Part shown: positions 53,544-61,113 of the stretch, in pieces | Layout: each line of letters opens with the position of its first letter | Numbering within the stretch: position 1 is the first letter of the stretch | Program-made: the position numbers and the translations under genes | The notes under the pieces: model-generated | The model's input: the letters and a program-made list of their open reading frames with translations, nothing else | Databases searched by the model: none | What the model was told of the DNA's origin: nothing | Assembly (NCBI GenBank): GCA_014238905.1 | Contig: JABAAE010000013.1 | Span: forward strand, 186,001-250,000 | Length of the DNA: 64,000 bases | Direction: 5' to 3' | Origin: Planctomycetota bacterium | GTDB taxonomy: Bacteria > Planctomycetota > Planctomycetia > Pirellulales > Pirellulaceae

Positions 53544-55085
53544 TCAAAAATTTCTGGTGCGACCATCGGCCTTGATTTTTTCAAGCTGGCTCAACAATTC
53601 TTTGAGCTTGGCAGGATTGCTGGTGGCGAGATTGGTCTTCTCTTGAGGGTCGGTAGCCAAGTGATAAAGCTCGTACTTGCCCGGTCCTTTCTCAAAGGTC
53701 AGGTGTTTTTTCGGTTTCGCATTGGCATAGGAAAGTACTTTCCAATCACCCACACGCAAAGCCAATGTGGGGCCTTTGTTAGGCTGTTGGAGTAGATGAT
53801 CGCGTCCCTGGCTATTGGGTTTGCCAAGCAAAGCCCCATGGACGTCCAAGCTGTCCGGGAACGCGTTGTCCGGGATCGCTTGACCGAGCATTTTGGCAAA
53901 ACTGGTTGCCATATCGATGGTGCAAACCATTGCGCTGGATTCCCCTGGCGAGACTTTACCGGGCCAATTCACAATAAATGGTGTTCGGGTACCGCCCTCG
54001 TAAATGCTGTACTTACCTCCTCGGTATTTTCCAGCTGGTCGGTGTTTTCCCAGCTTGGTTATCGCTGCATCCTTGTAGCCATCATCCAGGACCGGACCAT
54101 TGTCACTGCAAAAAACAATGAGCGTATTCTTGGCCAAACCCAATCGATCGACGGCTTTACGAATTTCGCCGACACTCCAATCCAATTGAGCAATTGCATC
54201 ACCACGAAATCCCAATTTGGTTTTGCCCTGGAATCGTTCGTGAGGCATACGCGGCACATGAATGTCATGCGATGAAAAGAACAGAAAAAAAGGATTGTCT
54301 TTATTTTTTTCGATCCATTTTACTGATTGCTTCACCCATTCATCGGCCAGGTCTTCGTCTCGCCAGCGAGCCTTCATGCCCCCGGTGAAAAAACCGATTC
54401 TGCCAATTCCATTATGGACGGTCATATTGTGTCCATGGCTCCAGTCCATTTTGAGATTCTTGCGTACCTCGGGGTCTTTTCCAGTTGGATGGTCTGCAGA
54501 CGGCCGTTTCTTTCCGACCCAAAGAGGGTCATTGGGATCCAGATTCTTGACTCGGTGATTTTCAACATAGACGCTCGGCACCCGATCATTGGTGGTCGGC
54601 AATAAGTAGCTGTAATCGAAACCAATTTCCAGCGGACCAGGTTTAATGATTCCATTCCAGTCCGGACCGTTACCTTGACCAAGACCCAGATGCCATTTCC
54701 CGATGACTGCCGTTTGATAGCCTGCTTTTTTTAATATCGATGCGATTGTCTCAGTTCCGGGTTTGATCAAGGCGGTGGCATTTGGAGGAGCGATTCCAGC
54801 GCCCGCTTGTCGGAAAGCGTACTTGCCAGTCAAGAATGAAAATCGGGTTGGGGTGCAGGTTGATGCTGAGCAATATCCCTGAGTAAACCGAAGTCCCTCT
54901 TGGGCGAGTTTGTCGATGTTGGGAGTCTCGAGTTCTGTTGCTCCATAACAGCTCAAATCCCCGTATCCCAGGTCATCCGCCATGATCACGATAATATTGG
55001 GTTGTTCCGCGCCGAGGTCTCTGTCCCCCAAGGGAAAAAGAATCAGGATAGTCCAAGCAATTAATGCCAAAGAGTTGTTTTTCAC
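53544..55085 (-). CDS. Secreted arylsulfatase-type sulfatase
   Basis: A 513-residue sulfatase with a signal peptide (LALIAWTILILFPLG). Metal ligands Asp37 and Asp38 lie in IIVIMADDLGYGD. The active-site signature is Cys77-Thr-Pro-Thr-Arg81 followed by FSFLTGKY, so Cys77 should be converted to formylglycine by a modifying enzyme encoded elsewhere. HDIHVPRMPH and FCSDNGPVLD hold further catalytic residues. It starts with GTG, after GGAAAAG. Secreted sulfatases are numerous in marine planctomycetes and remove sulfate from polysaccharides. The esterase gene upstream on the same strand may share its transcript. Confidence 0.95.
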   Translation of the reverse strand: MKNNSLALIAWTILILFPLGDRDLGAEQPNIIVIMADDLGYGDLSCYGATELETPNIDKLAQEGLRFTQGYCSASTCTPTRFSFLTGKYAFRQAGAGIAPPNATALIKPGTETIASILKKAGYQTAVIGKWHLGLGQGNGPDWNGIIKPGPLEIGFDYSYLLPTTNDRVPSVYVENHRVKNLDPNDPLWVGKKRPSADHPTGKDPEVRKNLKMDWSHGHNMTVHNGIGRIGFFTGGMKARWRDEDLADEWVKQSVKWIEKNKDNPFFLFFSSHDIHVPRMPHERFQGKTKLGFRGDAIAQLDWSVGEIRKAVDRLGLAKNTLIVFCSDNGPVLDDGYKDAAITKLGKHRPAGKYRGGKYSIYEGGTRTPFIVNWPGKVSPGESSAMVCTIDMATSFAKMLGQAIPDNAFPDSLDVHGALLGKPNSQGRDHLLQQPNKGPTLALRVGDWKVLSYANAKPKKHLTFEKGPGKYELYHLATDPQEKTNLATSNPAKLKELLSQLEKIKADGRTRNF

Positions 55086-55217
55086 GACTTTTCCAGTTTG
55101 AAATGCAAGAAAGCGAAATGTTAGACAGCAGGGATCGATTCAGGAGGACCCTGACGGACATTATAACGGAATGTTGGGAGTCGTAGTCAGCTCTGGGAGA
55201 TCGACCCAAGGCGACGA

Positions 55218-56177
55218 TTACGGTAAATCGCTGGGCGAAAAGATACTCTTAAGAAATTGAACTCCCAAGTCAATCGAATGTTGATCAAAAAAAGTTAAAA
55301 TGTGCCCTTTCGATTCGACCATTGCCAATTCACAACGAACACCAAGGTCGTCCGCTTTTTTCTTCATGTCTTCAACGCCCTGAATCGGAACTAGGTAATC
55401 TTGACGTCCATGAAAGAGAAACAGTGGTGGATCATTTTTGGTCAAATGGGTAATGGGTGACGCCATCGCGTAGCGTTTCGGAAACTGACGACGGCTGCCC
55501 CCGAGGAAGTACCCCAGGAAAGGAAAATCTTCTGGCAACTGGGTCAGATCGACCGGGCCTCCACCACAAACCGCCGCGCGAATCGGAAATTTTTTTCCAA
55601 CGTCTGAATTCGACGTTGTGGCCAAAAAACTTGCCAGATGCCCTCCGGCTGAATATCCCCAGGTTGCGAGTCGCCCAGGGTCGATTTTGTACTTTTCGGC
55701 GTTGTCGGTCATCCATTGCAAAGCATGATGGCAATCCTGAAGCTGGGCTGGCCACTTGAATTCGGGTGCGTGGCGATAGTTAATGGCCACAACGACGAAA
55801 TCGGCTTGGACGACCGAGATTGCATGGCCTCTTATCTGCAGCTTGGTGCCGCTACGCCAACCGCCGCCATGTAACATGAGAACTGCTGGAAAGGGACCTT
55901 TACCGGCCGGAACCAGCACGTCACATTTGAGATCCCTCGACTCGGTCTTTGAGCCGGCAGCAGATGCGTTTTTTTCTTGCACGCTGGCGTCAGGGTGGAT
56001 CTTGGCGGTATAGGATCTATACACCGTCGAACGAAATATCTCATAGGAATTCGACTCGGCAGCCGGGACCTGTTGAATGATTTTGACAGGAGGAGAAGCA
56101 GCTGGTTTTTCCTGGCATTGCAGCGGAAGAGCTTGTCCCAGTAGCAGGAAAAAAACGAGAGGAGAAAGGGTTTTCAT
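55218..56177 (-). CDS. Secreted alpha/beta-hydrolase (acetyl-esterase-like)
   Basis: A 319-residue protein with a signal peptide (LVFFLLLGQALPLQCQ). The oxyanion-hole motif HGGG is at 103-106 (MLHGGGWRSG) and the nucleophile Ser176 is in GYSAGGH, the hormone-sensitive-lipase or BD-FAE pattern. The acid is probably Asp in HGRQDYLVP and the base His in ESKGHIL. The likely substrate is an acetyl or feruloyl ester on polysaccharide. The gene is 132 bp upstream of the sulfatase gene on the same strand, so the two could act on one sulfated, acylated glycan (inference). Confidence 0.88.
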   Translation of the reverse strand: MKTLSPLVFFLLLGQALPLQCQEKPAASPPVKIIQQVPAAESNSYEIFRSTVYRSYTAKIHPDASVQEKNASAAGSKTESRDLKCDVLVPAGKGPFPAVLMLHGGGWRSGTKLQIRGHAISVVQADFVVVAINYRHAPEFKWPAQLQDCHHALQWMTDNAEKYKIDPGRLATWGYSAGGHLASFLATTSNSDVGKKFPIRAAVCGGGPVDLTQLPEDFPFLGYFLGGSRRQFPKRYAMASPITHLTKNDPPLFLFHGRQDYLVPIQGVEDMKKKADDLGVRCELAMVESKGHILTFFDQHSIDLGVQFLKSIFSPSDLP

Positions 56178-56449
56178 GATCAGGGTTGTTTTTCCATGAA
56201 TATCATCTTGGTTTGGGCAACACGAACATTTGTCTGAGTTTTAGTCTCTGAAGATTCGGGCCACGAGGAGCATTTGCCCTATGGACTCAAGGGCAACCGA
56301 AATCCGGTCTGGCCCATAACGTATTGTTGCCACGCATTAAAGCAATCAATCGATGAGCCCATGGACGGTCCAGAACTGTTGGGTGTAATCGTTTCGGGAA
56401 TGACAGTCGGTAGCTGCAACGGTTGCCAATCAGGTCACACAGGATTGCC

Positions 56450-57019
56450 TCATTTTTTTTCTTTCCAAAGTCCCTTTTCTGATTGTATAAGATGAATGGC
56501 ATACGCTGGTACCATGAATTCGGTGATTTGCCATTTGCCGAGGTTTTTCTTGGCTTTAAAGTTGACTTTGCCCTGGTAAAGGTCAGGTACTTTAAAGGAA
56601 ACCCAGCCTGTTGCCTTTTCGGATTCAACCATGCATCCAAAACCGGTTATGCGATCAGCGTGTATAAATGTAATCGGTTGTGGATAAAGCCTCTTTTTGC
56701 CGACTCGAATGGGGCGAGCTATTTCTGCTGCCAACTTTGCTGGATCCGGTGGATTACTTTGAAGAAAAAGAAACTGATTTTTAGCCTGATCGGTTTTTTT
56801 TGGTTTCAAATTGAGCAACGCCCAAGTTAAAGATCGGTCTTTGGTCGCGGAGGGGGAGCGAGCGATTTTCGAAGTCGCGATTTTTTCAAAGTCTGCCGGA
56901 CTCATTGCGGAATCACTTGGGATTATTTTCTTGATTTCGTCCCGGTCATTGGCCGTGGTCCCAACCGAGTCAAGTGCAAAAAAAACAAACACGATCCATA
57001 TCAGATGGCGATACATCAT
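56450..57019 (-). CDS. Secreted protein of unknown function
   Basis: A 189-residue protein with a clear signal peptide (LIWIVFVFFALDSVGTTAN). The mature part is basic, with no cysteine pair or repeat. The C-terminal half (ITGFGCMVESEKATGWVSFK, QGKVNFKAKKNLGKW) looks beta-rich. I recognise no family. A second ATG is one codon inside. It is separated by 272 bp from the esterase and shares a long divergent region with metG. Confidence 0.6.
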   Translation of the reverse strand: MMYRHLIWIVFVFFALDSVGTTANDRDEIKKIIPSDSAMSPADFEKIATSKIARSPSATKDRSLTWALLNLKPKKTDQAKNQFLFLQSNPPDPAKLAAEIARPIRVGKKRLYPQPITFIHADRITGFGCMVESEKATGWVSFKVPDLYQGKVNFKAKKNLGKWQITEFMVPAYAIHLIQSEKGLWKEKK

Positions 57020-57090
57020 TTCTCCAAAAAAACAGAGTCTTATTCAACCGGTTTTAGTTAGCCGCCCAAGCGGGAATCTTTGCCACGGCA

Positions 57091-57134
57091 AGCTTTGAAT
57101 ACTTAGCTTTGAATACTTAGCTTTGAATACTTAG
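57091..57134. repeat. 14-bp tandem repeat, three perfect copies
   Basis: AGCTTTGAATACTT occurs at 57091, 57105 and 57119 without a mismatch, plus two further bases. It lies about 70 bp upstream of the secreted protein's start, so it is likely within that gene's promoter or leader. Confidence 0.95.
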
Positions 57135-57249
57135 AGAATCTTTCAAAGACTGGTTTCGATCATTGTGCCATAATAATACGGTTTTTGCACACAGTGGAGG
57201 GGGATGTTCGTCCCAAAACCAGTCTCAACGTCAACCAGTCACTATGCTA

Positions 57250-57318
57250 ACTAAGTCTCTGTGCCGACTAAGTCTCTGTGCTAACCAGAATCGACTGGGC
57301 TAACCAGAATCGACTGGT
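57250..57318. repeat. Adjoining 17-bp and 19-bp tandem duplications
   Basis: ACTAAGTCTCTGTGC begins two 17-bp units (57250, 57267). The last bases of the second unit start a different 19-bp unit, CTAACCAGAATCGACTGG, present at 57281 and 57300. Two unrelated duplications thus share an edge. Confidence 0.9.
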
Positions 57319-57704
57319 TGGCCGAATGGGATACGGTGAAAAAGGCCTTTCTGGGGAGCCCAACGGCTTAGTGGTCCGCTTGAAAACTGGCACCTTTCGA
57401 GATTTGGCGAATTTTCCCGTTTTCCATTGCGATGTTTGCGGATCGGTCCGAGCATTGAAAATCAAGCCAAGGGGCCCAAGAGTTCTCGACAGCCGTCAAA
57501 CGACACCTATCAATCGTGAATCGTCGTTTATTTAATCCACTTTAGCAGCGAACCGCAAAAGGATAGAATTGTCGATTCGCCAGCCTGGCAGAAAATAGAC
57601 GTTTGTCCGTCAAAACAAAAAACCTGTAATGGGTTTTGAATTGTGATGAGTCGCTGGGTCAAAATAGTCGCTTGAAGTTTTTCACCGGAGATCTGGAGAT
57701 CGCA

Positions 57705-59765
57705 ATGACCAAACGCCGAATTCTGGTGACATCTGCCTTGCCCTACGCCAACGGGCCGATCCACTTGGGTCATCTGGTGGAGTACATACAGACGGATATT
57801 TGGGTAAGATTCCAAAAATTGAGGGGCAACAACTGCCGCTATTTTTGTGCCGATGATACTCATGGCACTGCCATCATGATCAGTGCCAGGAACTCTGGCG
57901 TTACAGAGACCCAGTGGATTGAAAGGGTAAGCGGTGAGCATCAGAGCGATTTTGCCCGTTTTGGTATCGAATTCGATCATTATGGCTCCACCCATAGTTC
58001 CACCAATCGCCAGCTTTGTGGGGAGTTCTGGAAGTCGCTCATGGATTCCGATTTGGTCGTAGAGCGGCAAGTTGAACAGCTTTTTGACGTGCAGGCGAAT
58101 ACTTTTCTGGCAGATCGGTTTGTAAAGGGAACCTGTCCGGCATGTCAAAGAACCGATCAGGCGGGCGACAACTGTGAATGTGGTCACACTTATTCGCCGA
58201 CGGATTTGATCGATCCTATCAGCGTGCATTCCGGAACCAGACCGGAGCTTCGGTCGGCGAAGCACCTGTTCGTACAACTGGAACAGCTACACGAATTCCT
58301 TGAAGAATGGACGCAGGAGGGGGGCCACCTGCAAACGGAAACCGCTAACTACCTGAAAGGTCACTTTCTTCACGAGGAGTTGAGGGATTGGGATGTTTCC
58401 CGACCAGGGCCGTACTTTGGATTCGAAATTCCTGATAGCCCGGGAAACTATTGGTATGTATGGTTCGATGCTCCAATCGGCTATGTTGCGACCACCAAAC
58501 AATGGTGTGAACAAACCGGCGAAGATTTTGAACTGTGGTGGAAGGATGATTCGACGGAAGTTCATCATTTCATAGGAAAAGATATCACGTATTTTCATAC
58601 GTTGTTTTGGCCCGGTATGTTGAAGGTTGCTGGTTTTAACCTGCCGACCAAGGTTCACATTCATGGTTTTCTGAATGTCAACGGCAAGAAAATGGCCAAA
58701 CGTGATTTTACTTTCATTAAGGCGGCGACTTACCTCAATCACCTCGATCCTGAATTTTTGCGTTATTACTACGCTGCCAAACTAGGTCCGCGACTGGACG
58801 ATCTCGATTTGAATTTCGAGGAGTTTGTGGCGAAGGTGAATTCTGACCTTGTTGGAAAAATCGTAAACCTCGCCAGCCGAAGCGCTAAATTTGTCCGGGA
58901 TACCGGGTTGTCAAAGCTATATCCGGATGATGGTGGGCTTTTTCAAAAGGGATCTGAGGCTGGCGAGGCAATCGCGGCGGCCTACGAGGATTGCGATTAT
59001 AACAAGGCAATGAGGTTAATTCTGGAACTGGCTGATCGGGCCAATCCTTTTGTGGAAAACGCTGAACCTTGGAACCTGCGAAAAGATGATTCAAAGGCTC
59101 AGCAACTGCAGGACGTCTGTACGGTGGCGATCAACCTTTTTCGCCAAATTGTGATTTATATTTCGCCCGTGCTGCCAGGGTTGGCGTCCAAGACGTCGGA
59201 ATTATTGGGCGACGAACCTTATGCCTGGGCTGACGCCCAAAAGCCGATCACCGGAACTGTTGTTCATCCATTTAAACACATGTTGAAACGAGCTGACCCC
59301 AAGGATATCGAAAAAATGACTGATGAAACCAAGGCTGAATTTGAAGCGGCAAACCCGGATGGACCCCAGTCCGAAAGTGGGGGGAATTCTACGTTTCAGG
59401 ACTCCGACGAGCATCTGATTGCGGAGCCTCTAGCTGAGGAGATTACCATCGACGACTTTGCCAAAGTCGATTTGCGTGTGGCTCGCGTTATCAAAGCCGA
59501 AGAGGTTCCTGATGCCCGGAAATTATTGAAATTAACGGTCAGCCTGGGAGGTGATACGACTCGTCAGCTTTTTGCTGGAATCAAGAAAGCCTACCAGCCA
59601 GAAAATCTCGTCGGCCGGTTGGTGGTGATTGTAGCCAATCTCAAACCTCGTCAAATGAGATTTGGGCTCAGTGAAGGGATGGTCACCGCAGCAGGTCCGG
59701 GCGGTGAAGACGTATTTGTGCTTGGAGTTGACGAAGGTGCAGCTCCCGGACAACGAGTTCATTGA
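57705..59765 (+). CDS. metG: Methionyl-tRNA synthetase
   Basis: A 686-residue class I synthetase charging tRNA-Met. The HIGH-type motif is in YANGPIHLGHLVEYIQTD near residue 20. The zinc knuckle reads CPAC (144-147) and CEC (157-159) where relatives have CxxC...CxxC, one residue shorter. The KMSKS loop is Lys-Met-Ala-Lys-Arg (329-333), an unusual form. The anticodon-binding helical domain follows. A C-terminal EMAP/tRNA-binding domain (from about 580, DFAKVDLRVARVIKAEEV) would make it a dimer of the E. coli type. The ATG at 57705 follows GGAG; an in-frame start 23 codons upstream lacks support. Confidence 0.95.
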   Translation: MTKRRILVTSALPYANGPIHLGHLVEYIQTDIWVRFQKLRGNNCRYFCADDTHGTAIMISARNSGVTETQWIERVSGEHQSDFARFGIEFDHYGSTHSSTNRQLCGEFWKSLMDSDLVVERQVEQLFDVQANTFLADRFVKGTCPACQRTDQAGDNCECGHTYSPTDLIDPISVHSGTRPELRSAKHLFVQLEQLHEFLEEWTQEGGHLQTETANYLKGHFLHEELRDWDVSRPGPYFGFEIPDSPGNYWYVWFDAPIGYVATTKQWCEQTGEDFELWWKDDSTEVHHFIGKDITYFHTLFWPGMLKVAGFNLPTKVHIHGFLNVNGKKMAKRDFTFIKAATYLNHLDPEFLRYYYAAKLGPRLDDLDLNFEEFVAKVNSDLVGKIVNLASRSAKFVRDTGLSKLYPDDGGLFQKGSEAGEAIAAAYEDCDYNKAMRLILELADRANPFVENAEPWNLRKDDSKAQQLQDVCTVAINLFRQIVIYISPVLPGLASKTSELLGDEPYAWADAQKPITGTVVHPFKHMLKRADPKDIEKMTDETKAEFEAANPDGPQSESGGNSTFQDSDEHLIAEPLAEEITIDDFAKVDLRVARVIKAEEVPDARKLLKLTVSLGGDTTRQLFAGIKKAYQPENLVGRLVVIVANLKPRQMRFGLSEGMVTAAGPGGEDVFVLGVDEGAAPGQRVH

Positions 59766-59898
59766 CGTTGATTTGTCAATTGGAACTGAGGGCTGAAAAC
59801 TCCAGACCGCTTGCCGTGAGACAGTTTTATTGAATTTTGACGGCCAGATGGAGGAGAGGGTTGGAATCACATTCACCAGAGCCGCTGACCGTACTTGG

Positions 59899-60966
59899 TT
59901 ATTTTGGTTGTTTGCGATTTTCCTCGCGAGTGCCGGCTGCATCAAGCTTGATTTCGAGGGATTTTCCGACCCCCTGTTCGTTGGTTGTAAACTGAACTGA
60001 TCCAGCGGATTTTGTAAATCCAAATTGGGTTTTGGAATGCGGGACCAGTTCGAGTTGGGAACCCGCAAAACCTAGGAAAAGCTTGCCGTTGCGATAGGTA
60101 ATCGGTGTGCCTCCGTACTGACCTACTAATTTTCTGGCATCCATTTCGAGCAGTTCAATGGTGACAGGATCGTAGGGGTTTTTGGGCTGCTGCGGAGTTT
60201 CTACAAGTGGTCGAATCCAAATGTTTCGGTACCTGACCGGGTTGCCGTGATCCTGTAATTGCACCGGACCTTTGGTTGTCTTTTTCAATGAGCGGAGTTC
60301 GCCGTGTTGAATCCAGCGCGTTGGTCCAACGGCTTCACTGGATTCTTGAACCAATACGCCATTGTGAAAAACCGTGAACCGGGGCAGGGACTGGCATTGG
60401 CCATCCGGACTGAAGCGGGGTCTGCGGAAAATGATATCGAAGGTTTGCCATTCGCCTGGTTTGCCGCTGGCATTGACCAACGGAGGGTGCTGTCCGTAAA
60501 TCGATCCAGCGCTGCCGTCCGGGTAGGTGGCGTTCTGATAGCTGTCCAAAACTTGGATTTCAAATGCTCCCATCAGGAATACACCACTATTTCCTCGCCC
60601 CTGCCCAGACCCTTTTACTGTTTTTGGGGATGCGAATTCGACATGCAACTGGCAATCACCGAAACTCTCTTTGGAAACCAGAAAGCCGCTATTGGGTACC
60701 GACTCCATCGCTCCGTCCTTAATCTTCCACCTGGCCTGTTGGCCATTTCTGTTCTGCCAGTGGGAAAGATCCTTTCCGTCGAAGAGGATGATGGCGTCAC
60801 TGGGCGGGCCCCCGGCTTTCATCGCTGGCGTGACGACAACAGGAGCGGGTCGATTCAAGTCGTGGGCTTTCCAACCGGTTGGGAGTTGAGCCGATATCGA
60901 CTTTAAAGAGACGAGGCAGATGGACAGTAGGATTAGGCAGAACGGTGTTTTAAAGGATCGTTGCAT
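59899..60966 (-). CDS. DUF1080 (3-keto-disaccharide hydrolase-like) secreted protein
   Basis: A 355-residue protein with a signal peptide (LILLSICLVSLKSISAQ). The DUF1080 concanavalin-like beta-sandwich spans about 55-255: AIILFDGKDLSHWQNRNGQQ, DCQLHVEFASP, GRGNSGVFLMGAFEIQVLDS and VQLQDHGNPVRYRNIWIRPL are all typical. Some members hydrolyse 3-keto-glycosides; activity here is not shown. About 100 extra residues follow the domain, an unassigned beta-rich tail. The gene precedes nothing on its strand for 3 kb and lies just downstream of the second heme-binding gene, a frequent pairing in planctomycetes (from memory). Confidence 0.92.
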   Translation of the reverse strand: MQRSFKTPFCLILLSICLVSLKSISAQLPTGWKAHDLNRPAPVVVTPAMKAGGPPSDAIILFDGKDLSHWQNRNGQQARWKIKDGAMESVPNSGFLVSKESFGDCQLHVEFASPKTVKGSGQGRGNSGVFLMGAFEIQVLDSYQNATYPDGSAGSIYGQHPPLVNASGKPGEWQTFDIIFRRPRFSPDGQCQSLPRFTVFHNGVLVQESSEAVGPTRWIQHGELRSLKKTTKGPVQLQDHGNPVRYRNIWIRPLVETPQQPKNPYDPVTIELLEMDARKLVGQYGGTPITYRNGKLFLGFAGSQLELVPHSKTQFGFTKSAGSVQFTTNEQGVGKSLEIKLDAAGTREENRKQPK

Positions 60967-61113
60967 AGGTCATCCGGTGATAGAGTCGGGTAGGGTGGAG
61001 AGGCCTTTTGGTAATGGCATTTCCTTAACGAGGACAATTCAGGACCACGATCGAAATTCAAGTCATAATCGTTGACTTTGTTTTTCAACCCGGCTGATTG
61101 TTTTACAAGAGTA

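Larger units (their letters stand above)
57020..57704. other. Divergent upstream region of metG with three tandem arrays
   Basis: 685 bp without a supported gene; an 85-codon frame at 57278-57535 starts inside a repeat and is not called. It holds a 14-bp array (57091-57134) and overlapping 17- and 19-bp duplications (57250-57318). No methionine riboswitch or T-box was recognised. The metG ribosome binding site GGAG is at 57695. Confidence 0.5.

Noticed and set aside
57528..58277. 249-codon minus-strand ORF
   Set aside because: It is antisense to metG, which has full family motifs.
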